Assembly (NCBI GenBank): GCA_041685355.1
Contig: JAWLFY010000126.1
Coordinates: forward strand, 1 to 14,919
Source: JAWLFY01 sp041685355
GTDB lineage: Bacteria > Planctomycetota > Planctomycetia > Pirellulales > Pirellulaceae
Reading direction: 5' to 3'
Length of the DNA: 14,919 nucleotides
This document shows positions 1-5,964 of this stretch, one piece after another; position 1 is the stretch's first letter; each line of letters opens with the position of its first letter. The notes beneath the pieces are model-generated. The model did not search any database, had not been told where the DNA came from, and saw only the letters and a list, made by a program, of their open reading frames with translations. A program made the translations under genes and the position numbers.

Positions 1-1650
1 GCCGGTGCCGGTTTGGGCGGGGGTGGCGGTTACCTTCGGAGATGGCGTCGCTGAACTTGCGGCGGCGGTGGTTGGCGGGGTTGAGGTTGGCGGGGTTGAG
101 GTTGGCGGGGTTGAGGTTGGCGGGGTTGAGGTTGGCGGGGTTGAGGTTGGCGGGGTGGCCGGGGCGGGGACCGTCGTGGCGGTTGCGGGTGCCGGGGGTG
201 TTGGCGGACGGTCGAAATGGGGCGCGGGGATTGCGGACCGCGAGGGGGGATTCTGCGAGGCGGGATCCTGCGAGGCGGGATCCTGCGAGGCGGGATCCTG
301 CGAGGCGGGATCCTGCGGGGCGGGGGCCAGCGGAGTCGGATCCTGCGGGGCGGGGGCCAGCGGAGTCGGAGGCTGCGGGGCGGGAGGCTCAGCCGCTGGC
401 GGAGCGTGGGGCTGAGCGGTCGTGGGGGCAGGCCGATCAGCGGCGGCCGCGGTCATCGGCGGACGCTTTTTTTTTTCGGCGTCGGCGTCGGCGGCGGAGG
501 CGGCGAGGTCGGAGATCGCTTGCAGGTCGGGAAGGGTGCAGACTTGGATCAGGGTCGACTCGAGGAGCACCCGACTGTGGACGCTGTGGCGGATCCGCAC
601 CAACGTTTGATCGATCAGCCCGACGACGGCGAGGACGGTTTGCAATCCCCAGGAGTCACCGAGCTGTTTCATCGAGTCGTAGAGCGACATCGAGGCGAAC
701 CGCATCAGCGTCGCTTCGCATCCGACCGACACGGCCATCAGGTCGCGGAAGTAGCCGAGGAGTTGTTCGGCGAGACGGCCCGCGTCGACGCCCGAATCGA
801 TCGCGGCATCGAGTTGCCGGAGGGCCTGGGCGGCGTCACGGTTTGCCATCGCGGTGGCGAGCGCGTGGAGCCGCTCGTCGTCGGCGGTCCCGAGCATCGC
901 GTGGACCTGATCCGCGGTCAGGTGGCCGTCGCTGAAGCTGAGGACTTGTTCGAGGAGCGATTGGCTGTCGCGTAACGACCCGGCGGCGCGGCGGGCGATC
1001 AGTTCGAGCGCGGCGTCGTCGGCGGAGGCGGATTCGGCGGCGACGATTTGGCCGAGCCGGCCGACGATCTTGCTGACTTCGACCGGGGCGAAGTCGAACC
1101 GCTGGCACCGGCTGAGGACGGTGATCGGGATCTTTTCGGGGTCGGTCGTACAGAAGATGAACTTGACGTGGTCCGGCGGCTCTTCGAGCGTTTTCAACAG
1201 TGCGTTGAACGCCGCTTGGGTGAGCATGTGGACTTCGTCGATGATGTAGATCTTGTACCGCGAGCGGCTCGGGCGGACGCCGACGTTGGCTCGCAGGCTA
1301 CGGATTTCGTCGATCCCTCGGTTGCTGGCCCCGTCGATCTCGATCACGTCGACGTCTTCGCCGGCATCGATGGCTAGCGCGACATCGGTGTCAGGATCGG
1401 GATGGGGGGTCGCCCCGTCGGGGGCGTTGAGGGCTTTGGCGAAGATCCGTGCGGTGCTCGTCTTGCCGACGCCGCGGGCACCGGTGAAGAGGTAGGCGTG
1501 ACCGACGCGCCCCGTTTCGATCGCGTTGCCAAGCGCGCGGGCGACGTGGTCCTGCCCGACGAGTTCTTGAAAACCTCGGGGGCGGTAGCGACGTGCGACG
1601 ACGACGTAGCTTCCGGGGGTGGCCGTTTCGGGGCCGCTCGAATCTGACAT
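1..1650 (-). CDS. dnaX: DNA polymerase III subunit gamma/tau (partial, runs off left edge)
   Basis: Clamp-loader ATPase that opens the sliding clamp and, as tau, ties polymerase to helicase. The frame is open for 550 codons from ATG 1648-1650 to the window edge, so the tau C-terminus is missing. Visible landmarks are the start region (VVVARRYRPRGFQELVGQDH), Walker A (GARGVGKT, residues 57-64), the family block EDVDVIEIDGASNRGIDEIR, Walker B with IIDEVHM (D138), KTLEEPPDHVKFIFCTTD, and the sensor stretch TVLSRCQRFDF. The four cysteines that usually form a zinc module just after Walker A are absent; residues 76-91 read APDGATPHPDPDTDVA. After residue about 395 the protein becomes a proline-rich linker built of tandem repeats (TPPTS, PASQD, DPTPLAPAPQ). 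The SRP RNA gene lies about 48 bases upstream, the same order as in Bacillus subtilis (scr-dnaX). No clear ribosome binding site is seen; ATG 1650 was chosen because it sits just before the conserved N-terminus. Confidence 0.96.
   Translation of the reverse strand, partial: MSDSSGPETATPGSYVVVARRYRPRGFQELVGQDHVARALGNAIETGRVGHAYLFTGARGVGKTSTARIFAKALNAPDGATPHPDPDTDVALAIDAGEDVDVIEIDGASNRGIDEIRSLRANVGVRPSRSRYKIYIIDEVHMLTQAAFNALLKTLEEPPDHVKFIFCTTDPEKIPITVLSRCQRFDFAPVEVSKIVGRLGQIVAAESASADDAALELIARRAAGSLRDSQSLLEQVLSFSDGHLTADQVHAMLGTADDERLHALATAMANRDAAQALRQLDAAIDSGVDAGRLAEQLLGYFRDLMAVSVGCEATLMRFASMSLYDSMKQLGDSWGLQTVLAVVGLIDQTLVRIRHSVHSRVLLESTLIQVCTLPDLQAISDLAASAADADAEKKKRPPMTAAAADRPAPTTAQPHAPPAAEPPAPQPPTPLAPAPQDPTPLAPAPQDPASQDPASQDPASQDPASQNPPSRSAIPAPHFDRPPTPPAPATATTVPAPATPPTSTPPTSTPPTSTPPTSTPPTSTPPTTAAASSATPSPKVTATPAQTGTG
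74..155 (-). repeat. 15-bp tandem repeat encoding TPPTS in tau linker
   Basis: Five full copies of a 15-bp unit (forward GGCGGGGTTGAGGTT) plus a partial sixth encode a TPPTS pentapeptide array on the minus strand. The unit length keeps dnaX in frame, and copies are nearly identical, which suggests recent expansion. Confidence 0.9.
247..381 (-). repeat. 15-bp and 30-bp tandem repeats encoding PASQD and DPTPLAPAPQ in tau linker
   Basis: Five 15-bp units (forward GGGATCCTGCGAGGC and close variants, 247-321) are followed directly by two 30-bp units (322-351 and 352-381). On the minus strand these give PASQD-type pentapeptides and two DPTPLAPAPQ-like decapeptides. The 30-bp unit shares the GGATCCTGCGGGGC end with the 15-bp unit, so it probably arose from it. 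Confidence 0.88.
432..477 (-). promoter_or_regulatory. Predicted dnaX frameshift/slippage site (A10 tract plus stem-loop) producing gamma
   Basis: On the minus strand the zero frame reads GAA AAA AAA AAG CGT, with ten consecutive A (forward T at 467-476). This contains the heptamer A AAA AAG in the same frame as the E. coli dnaX site. Five bases downstream a stem GCCGAT (460-455) pairs with ATCGGC (437-432), enclosing a smaller GCGG/CCGC hairpin (450-447 with 443-440). A -1 shift, or one extra A in the transcript, gives nine codons and then TGA at 437-439, a product of about 404 residues. Loss of one A gives four codons and then TGA at 453-455. Both outcomes cut the protein exactly between the ATPase/oligomerisation core and the repeat linker. 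The mechanism could be ribosomal, as in E. coli, or transcriptional, as reported for Thermus; the sequence alone does not decide. Confidence 0.72.
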
Positions 1651-1697
1651 GTGCCGCGACGACGCAGGGGGCTCATGGGGACGGCTCACCGGGACCG

Positions 1698-1817
1698 CCC
1701 CTTTGCCCGTTGGAGGCGGCCCTCACACAAAGCTACACCGCTTATGGCTGCTCCAGTTAAGGCCTGACCAGGTTCGCGACCCGCAATCGCAAGGGCCGCC
1801 ACCATCGGGCAAAGGGG
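1698..1817 (-). ncRNA. ffs: Signal recognition particle RNA (4.5S/scRNA, small bacterial type)
   Basis: The minus strand carries the SRP domain IV core: GGTCAGG (forward 1769-1763), a 10-base tip, and AGCAGCC (1752-1746) followed by ATAAG, matching the bacterial consensus around the symmetric loop that binds Ffh. The ends close in a long helix: CCCCTTTGCCCG (1817-1806) pairs perfectly with CGGGCAAAGGGG (1709-1698), and GGCGGCCCT pairs with AGGGCCGCC inside it. Total length is about 120 nt, the size of the Alu-less bacterial form. The tip reads CCTTAACTGG instead of the usual TCCGGAAGGA, so the GGAA tetraloop is replaced. It lies just upstream of dnaX on the same strand. The exact 5' and 3' ends are inferred from pairing; no U-tract terminator is evident. 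Confidence 0.9.
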
Positions 1818-1906
1818 GAGGTCGGGATCGGGCGAACGCCCCTGACCCCGAACTTCGGTTACTTTCGCCGCTCGCGAAGGACTCGTCAACGGGACCAACT
1901 GCTGTA

Positions 1907-1995
1907 GCGGAACGGCGCGAGCCGTCCGGTCCTCTTCTGCTGCGCGAGCCGTCCGGTCCTCTTCTATCGCGAGCCGTCCGGTCCTCCCGTTCCGC
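1907..1995. repeat. Intergenic structured repeat: three GCGAGCCGTCCGGTCC copies flanked by an 8-bp inverted repeat
   Basis: Three copies of GCGAGCCGTCCGGTCCT begin at 1917, 1944 and 1969. The block is bracketed by GCGGAACG (1907-1914) and CGTTCCGC (1988-1995), an exact inverted repeat. The first copy also forms a small hairpin, ACGGC-GCGA-GCCGT (1912-1925). Twenty-five bases (1908-1932) recur identically at 4376-4400, so this is a dispersed REP-like element. It lies between the end of the disordered-protein gene and the SRP RNA gene and may act as a transcript end or processing structure. Confidence 0.75.
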
Positions 1996-2030
1996 GGGGG
2001 CGGTCGTCAGTAACCTCCCCCTCTCGCTGA

Positions 2031-3758
2031 TTATCGGCGCCGGCCGCTGCGGGGGCGGGGACCGCCGCGGCTCGATTTTTTCTGGTTCTCGATGTTGGAA
2101 TCGACGATCAGGGAGACCGTATCGAGCCACGTGGGGACGTTCTTCCTTTTCGGCGCGTCATCGTCATCGCTTGGCGATCGGCGTCGGCTGCCGCGTGACG
2201 CCGGTGGGGCGTCGTCTTCGTCGTCAAGAACGAGGTCCGGGCCGTTTGTCGAGATGACTTCGACCTCGGCGTCCGCGACGCGGGTATCGTTCCCTTCCTC
2301 GTCGCGACCCCGTCCGCGTCCGCGTCGAGGCCGTCGGCGTCGACCTCGGCGGATCACGTCCGCCTCGTCGTCGTCTTCGAGGTCATCGTCGAAGGCGGAC
2401 TCCGGAATCGAGTCCGGTTCCGGTTTTCGCTCGGAGCGGTCTCGTTTGGCCGAGGGTTCGTCTCGTTTGGCCGAGGGTTCGTCTCGTTTGGCCGAGGGTT
2501 CGTCTCGTTTGGCCGAGGGTAAACGGTCACCGGAAGCCGCGCGAACGGACGGCGCGTCTTGGGTCGAATCGACATCGCGGTCGGCCGTGTCACCGGATCG
2601 GCTTCCGCGTCCGCGTCGGCCCCGCCGTCGGGACCGTCCGCGTCGAGGCTTGTCGTCCGATTCCGAATCGGAATCGGCGTCTCGATCGGCCACGGCGGGG
2701 CCGAACCGATCGTCGTCCTCCTGGTCATCGTCGTCGGCCGAGACTTCCGCCGTTTCGCCTCGCCGCCCCGGGCGTTCTTTCGGAGCGGGAGCGGGTGACG
2801 ATTCCTGCTCGCCGAGGCGTTGGCGGACACCTCGTCGGCGTCGTCGCCGAGGCCGTGGCGAATCGTCGTCGTCGGACGCGGCTTTGTCACTCGCCGAGGG
2901 GCCGTCCGCGTCGTCGCCTTGATCGTCGTCGTCCCAACTGCTGACGCGTCGACGGGATCCGCCCCGCGGGCCGCGGTCTTGTTCTTGGTCGCGATCTCGG
3001 CCTCGGCGGGAGCGGTCCGACCGATCGTCGTCGCCTTTGCGTCCGCTCGCGGCGGGGCCGTCGTCCGGCTCGAGATCGCTGATCTCGTCGACGGCATCGA
3101 TGTCATCGTCCTCGATCTCGTCGGGGCCGACGTCGATCCCGAGGCCCACGGCGAATCCGCCGCCGGAGCCCCGTTTCGAATCACGGTCGGAGCGACCACC
3201 CGACGAAAGGTCGCTGCCGGGCGTCTCCGGGGCGCTGCCGGGCGTCTCGGTGGACTTGGGCGACGAACGACGGGGTGTTGGCGTCGACGGTTTGCGGGGA
3301 GTCGTCGGTTCGGGAGCGTCGTCGAACGAATCGTCGACGTCGACGACACCGAATCCGGGCAACTTAGGGGGAGGCTGAACGGAGGTCAGGGCGCTGAGCA
3401 CATCCGGGTCTGGTTCATCATTCGGGGCGGGTTCATCATTCAGGCCGGGTTTATCATTCGGGCCGGGTTCATCATTCGGGCCGGGGCCGCTCGCGGTCTG
3501 CACCGGCGCCCTCGCGACCCGCCCGGTCGTGTCCGGTTCCCGGTCGACGAACTCTGCCGTCGGTGTCGACAGTTCCGCGGGAACTTCCGGTTCCTCCGCC
3601 TGGGGTTCACCGTGCGACCGGTCGCCCCCGGTTTCCGCTTCGTCGGGCGTCGCGGCTGCGGGTGGGGCCGGCTCGGCTTGCTTCTTTTTCTTCGGCGGGT
3701 CCGCCGCGCCGGGGGCGCCGAGCAGGTTAGCGAGAAAATTCCAGTGATCGGATCGCAT
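2031..3758 (-). CDS. Large disordered, charge-patterned protein (575 aa), function unknown
   Basis: I do not recognise a catalytic domain. Most of the protein is low complexity. Aspartate/glutamate runs alternate with arginine clusters (RRRRRRGVR, RRGRSRRRGRRGRGSR, RRGRRRRPRRGRGRGR), and the C-terminus is an RG/RRR tail. Three short segments look folded or conserved: the N-terminal helix-like RSDHWNFLANLLGAPG (2-17), a LPGFGVVDVDDSFD motif near residue 135, and a C-terminal amphipathic stretch VPTWLDTVSLIVDSNIENQ before the RG tail. These ends resemble hypothetical proteins I recall from other planctomycetes. Two tandem arrays lie inside: PGPNDE-like hexapeptides (residues about 93-116) and SAKRDEP heptapeptides (about 414-440). 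RG-rich tails often bind RNA, so an RNA- or ribosome-associated role is plausible but inferred. ATG at 3756-3758 is chosen because the HWNFL motif follows at once. It is divergent from the alpha-CTD gene. Confidence 0.85.
   Translation of the reverse strand: MRSDHWNFLANLLGAPGAADPPKKKKQAEPAPPAAATPDEAETGGDRSHGEPQAEEPEVPAELSTPTAEFVDREPDTTGRVARAPVQTASGPGPNDEPGPNDKPGLNDEPAPNDEPDPDVLSALTSVQPPPKLPGFGVVDVDDSFDDAPEPTTPRKPSTPTPRRSSPKSTETPGSAPETPGSDLSSGGRSDRDSKRGSGGGFAVGLGIDVGPDEIEDDDIDAVDEISDLEPDDGPAASGRKGDDDRSDRSRRGRDRDQEQDRGPRGGSRRRVSSWDDDDQGDDADGPSASDKAASDDDDSPRPRRRRRRGVRQRLGEQESSPAPAPKERPGRRGETAEVSADDDDQEDDDRFGPAVADRDADSDSESDDKPRRGRSRRRGRRGRGSRSGDTADRDVDSTQDAPSVRAASGDRLPSAKRDEPSAKRDEPSAKRDEPSAKRDRSERKPEPDSIPESAFDDDLEDDDEADVIRRGRRRRPRRGRGRGRDEEGNDTRVADAEVEVISTNGPDLVLDDEDDAPPASRGSRRRSPSDDDDAPKRKNVPTWLDTVSLIVDSNIENQKKSSRGGPRPRSGRRR
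2440..2520 (-). repeat. 21-bp tandem repeat encoding SAKRDEP
   Basis: Three full and one partial copy of a 21-bp unit (forward TCTCGTTTGGCCGAGGGTTCG) are identical to each other. They encode SAKRDEP heptapeptides inside the disordered protein. Perfect copy identity indicates recent duplication. Confidence 0.92.
3411..3482 (-). repeat. 18-bp tandem repeat encoding PGPNDE-type hexapeptides
   Basis: Four 18-bp units (consensus forward GGGTTCATCATTCGGGCC), each with one to three substitutions, encode GPNDEP, GPNDKP, GLNDEP and APNDEP near the N-terminus of the disordered protein. The divergence between copies suggests an older array than the 21-bp one. Confidence 0.88.
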
Positions 3759-4006
3759 GAAAGTCTGTCGGTGAGGAAGAAAGGGGAGGCGAACCGACCG
3801 GAGTCGGGGTTGCCATCGTTCGAGGAGCGGTCGCGGCGGATACCGTATTTATAGCGTTCGACGTCATTTTACCCAAGACCGCCGGACGATCCGGGGGGCA
3901 AAAAGTGCCGCGTCCCGCTTTGCCGAACCGGGCCGATCGCATACGATTTCTCTCGTTGCGATCCGAGACGGATCGTGCGTCATCAGGACCACGAAAGGAT
4001 TGAGTC
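3759..4006. promoter_or_regulatory. Divergent intergenic region, probable promoters for both flanking genes
   Basis: This 248-base gap separates two divergent start codons, so it must hold outward promoters or be read through. It contains a local A+T-rich patch at about 3843-3872 (TATTTATAG and CATTTTACCC) in otherwise GC-rich DNA, the likeliest site for promoter elements. No clear -35/-10 pair with proper spacing could be fixed on either strand. Confidence 0.4.
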
Positions 4007-4303
4007 ATGACACGGATTCCGTTGAGCCGTAGCGAAGAACAGGCCCGTTTGCGTCGGGAGCGTTTGGAGCTCAGTATCGCCGAGATGGGCCTTTCGGTGC
4101 GGACCACGAACTGTTTGGAGGAGACGGGGATCCTTACCGTTCGCGATTTGTTGCACGCGTCCCCGAAAAGGCTTTTGGCGATCAGTAACTTCGGCGAAAA
4201 GACGCTCGAGGAGGTCTATCAGTCGCTGGAGACGCTCGGGTTCTACCGCCCCGGTCGACAAACCGCCGAATCGGGAATGGCGAGTTCCGCCGCGCCGCGG
4301 TAA
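4007..4303 (+). CDS. Stand-alone RNA polymerase alpha C-terminal-domain protein (98 aa)
   Basis: The protein is essentially one alpha-CTD helix-hairpin-helix fold with a short basic N-terminal helix. It matches the family in LSVRTTNCLEETGILTVRDL and ISNFGEKTLEEVYQSLETLGF. Aligned by eye with E. coli RpoA, the residues that contact UP-element DNA are kept: R265 is R32, N268 is N35, C269 is C36, G296 is G63, K298 is K65, E302 is E69; S299 is replaced by T66. The alpha N-terminal dimerisation domain is absent, so this cannot assemble polymerase. It may bind DNA or regulators as a free domain; that is inference. ATG 4007 has AAAGGA about nine bases upstream. The C-terminal 18 residues are unstructured. 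It is a single gene, convergent with cardiolipin synthase. Confidence 0.88.
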   Translation: MTRIPLSRSEEQARLRRERLELSIAEMGLSVRTTNCLEETGILTVRDLLHASPKRLLAISNFGEKTLEEVYQSLETLGFYRPGRQTAESGMASSAAPR

Positions 4304-4375
4304 CGCGGCAAGGGAGCGAGGCTCGGCCCGAAAATGCTTGGCCGACGGTGGCAGCCCATCGGCATCGTCACGGAA

Positions 4376-4400
4376 CGGAACGGCGCGAGCCGTCCGGTCC
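4376..4400. repeat. REP-like palindromic element, second copy
   Basis: These 25 bases are identical to 1908-1932. The element folds as ACGGC-GCGA-GCCGT, a 5-bp stem with a GNRA-type loop, at 4380-4393. It lies between two convergent genes, a typical place for dispersed palindromic repeats. Confidence 0.8.
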
Positions 4401-4422
4401 CGGGCTCCGCATGACTCACCGG

Positions 4423-4449
4423 AGGGCTTGCGCCCTGCCGCTAATTTTT
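4423..4449 (+). terminator. Hairpin with T-run between convergent genes, possible terminator or second repeat family
   Basis: AGGGC (4423-4427) and GCCCT (4432-4436) form a 5-bp stem with loop TTGC, followed after eight bases by five T (4445-4449). It lies 120 bases past the alpha-CTD stop. The gap between stem and T-run is longer than in a classic intrinsic terminator, so it may instead be a dispersed repeat; I recall similar GGGCTTGCGCCC hairpins in planctomycete genomes. Confidence 0.45.
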
Positions 4450-4485
4450 GGATAGGTCCCCCTGCTTGGCGCGACAGGGACTGGG

Positions 4486-5958
4486 TCAAAGGAGCGGGCT
4501 GAATAGACGCAGCGTGTTTTCGAGGAACCGGCCGCCGAACGGACGCGACCGCCACCGTTCGGGGTCGACCCGGATCGCGTCGCGAAGGTAGTGCTGTTGC
4601 AGTTCGTGCAGCCGGGTGGCGAAGTCGGCGTCGTACACGAACAACGAGACCTCGTAGTTGAGCCAAAAGCTTCGCATGTCGAGGTTGACCGTGCCGAACA
4701 TGGAGCGGGCGCGATCGACCATCATCGACTTGGTGTGCAGCAGGCCGCCGCGGTACAGATAGATTTCGACGCCCGAGTCGAGCAAGTCGTCATAGTAGGA
4801 GCGGCTGGCGTATCGGGCGAGGAACGAGTCGACCTTTTCCGGGACGATCAGCTTCACCGCGACGCCGCGTGCCGCGGCCCCGCGGAACGCCCGAATCAGC
4901 GCGTCGTCGGGGACGAGGTAGGGGGTGGTGACGACCAGTTCGGTCTCGGCGGAGTGCATCAGGGTGAGGAACATCTGCAGCAGCCCGTCGGCGGCGATCT
5001 CGCCCGGCCCCGAGGGGATCACTTGGACGTCGGACGTCCCTTCCGGCTCGACCAAGTGCAGCCGAACGGAGCGGACGACGTCGGCGAGCGGTTCGCCGGT
5101 TTCGGCGATCCAGTCGCCGACCATGGTGGTCGCGAGCGGGACGACGGCGGAGCCTTCGACCCGCAGCATCGCGTCGACCCATTGCCCGACGCCGGCATCC
5201 TGTTTGAAAAATCGTGGGTCGACCAGATTCATGCTGCCGGTCCACGCGGTGCGCGAATCGACAACGACGATCTTTCGGTGTAGCCGCAGGTCGGTGCGTC
5301 CGAACAGCGATCGGAACGGTCCGACCGGGAGGGCGGGCCGGACTTCGACGCCGGCGTCGCGGAGCCGTTGCGGTTGCCGCCCACGCCACCATGGCCGCGC
5401 TCCGAGGGCGTCGATCAACACGCGACACACGACCCCGCGGCGAGACGCCCGGATGAGCGCCTCGAGCACCACGTCGGCCAACCCGCCTTCGCTCCAAATG
5501 TAAAACTCCATCAACACGCTCGACTGGGCGGCGTCGATGTCCGCGACGATTCCCTCCAGGATTTCACGGGTGTCATCGATCAGTTGCAGCCGGCTCCCGT
5601 GAACGGTGGGGCTGCCGACCATCGCCTGGCCGAGCCGATCCATGGCGCGGGCAGGTTTGCCGTGACGCGACCAGTCGACGTGGATCAGCCCCTTGTCGAT
5701 CACCGCTTCGTAGAGCTGTTGGTAGTCGCTGCGGAGTTCTTCGAGCCGCAGCATCCGACGCCGCCCGATCCGCCGCTCGCCGATCAGCAGATAGAGGGTG
5801 ACGCCGACGACGGGGATCGAGGTCACGAGCAACGACCACGCTAGCGCCACGCCGGTCGCGGGCCGGTTCATGATCACGCGAACGAGCACCGCGATCACGA
5901 CCGAGGCGTGGACGATGACGGCGAGGCTCGTGGGCGACAGGGGAAACGAATCGGTCAT
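4486..5958 (-). CDS. cls: Cardiolipin synthase, phospholipase D family (490 aa)
   Basis: Membrane enzyme joining two phosphatidylglycerol molecules into cardiolipin and glycerol. It has the full bacterial ClsA layout. Two hydrophobic segments lie at about residues 10-30 and 35-58, the second ending in YLLIGERRIGRRR. Two HKD phospholipase D motifs follow: LHRKIVVVD (H227, K229, D234) with downstream GSMN, and LHTKSMMVD (H408, K410, D415) with downstream GTVN. The length, 490 residues, is usual for the family, and nothing appears missing. ATG 5958 is six bases past the argH stop codon, with TAGG inside the argH stop region serving as a ribosome binding site, so the two genes are probably cotranscribed and translationally coupled. 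A weak GTCCC/GGGAC hairpin about 4455-4480 may mark the transcript end. Confidence 0.95.
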   Translation of the reverse strand: MTDSFPLSPTSLAVIVHASVVIAVLVRVIMNRPATGVALAWSLLVTSIPVVGVTLYLLIGERRIGRRRMLRLEELRSDYQQLYEAVIDKGLIHVDWSRHGKPARAMDRLGQAMVGSPTVHGSRLQLIDDTREILEGIVADIDAAQSSVLMEFYIWSEGGLADVVLEALIRASRRGVVCRVLIDALGARPWWRGRQPQRLRDAGVEVRPALPVGPFRSLFGRTDLRLHRKIVVVDSRTAWTGSMNLVDPRFFKQDAGVGQWVDAMLRVEGSAVVPLATTMVGDWIAETGEPLADVVRSVRLHLVEPEGTSDVQVIPSGPGEIAADGLLQMFLTLMHSAETELVVTTPYLVPDDALIRAFRGAAARGVAVKLIVPEKVDSFLARYASRSYYDDLLDSGVEIYLYRGGLLHTKSMMVDRARSMFGTVNLDMRSFWLNYEVSLFVYDADFATRLHELQQHYLRDAIRVDPERWRSRPFGGRFLENTLRLFSPLL

Positions 5959-5964
5959 CGAGGC

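Larger units (their letters stand above)
1651..2030. other. Intergenic region between dnaX and the disordered-protein gene
   Basis: This 380-base gap holds the SRP RNA gene and the REP-like block. Between them (about 1818-1906) there are only two short palindromes, GGGCGAACGCCC and CCGAACTTCGG. Any SRP RNA promoter should lie here, reading leftward, but no convincing -35/-10 pair can be named. No protein gene is supported. Confidence 0.6.

Noticed and set aside
74..381. CRISPR array
   Set aside because: Repeats are contiguous 15- and 30-bp units without spacers and are translated in frame in dnaX.
42..975. Long plus-strand open frames through the left end (297 and 252 codons)
   Set aside because: They are shadows of the dnaX minus-strand frame; their low-complexity translations come from the repeats, and dnaX motifs are unmistakable.
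2820..3854. Plus-strand frame of 344 codons opposite the disordered protein
   Set aside because: High GC removes stop codons on both strands. The minus frame has motif-like ends, a clean divergent start and repeats in phase; the plus frame runs past the opposite gene's start codon without any domain.
4455..4480. Strong intrinsic terminator for cls
   Set aside because: The GTCCC/GGGAC hairpin has a 14-base loop and no T-run on the minus strand; too weak to list as a feature.
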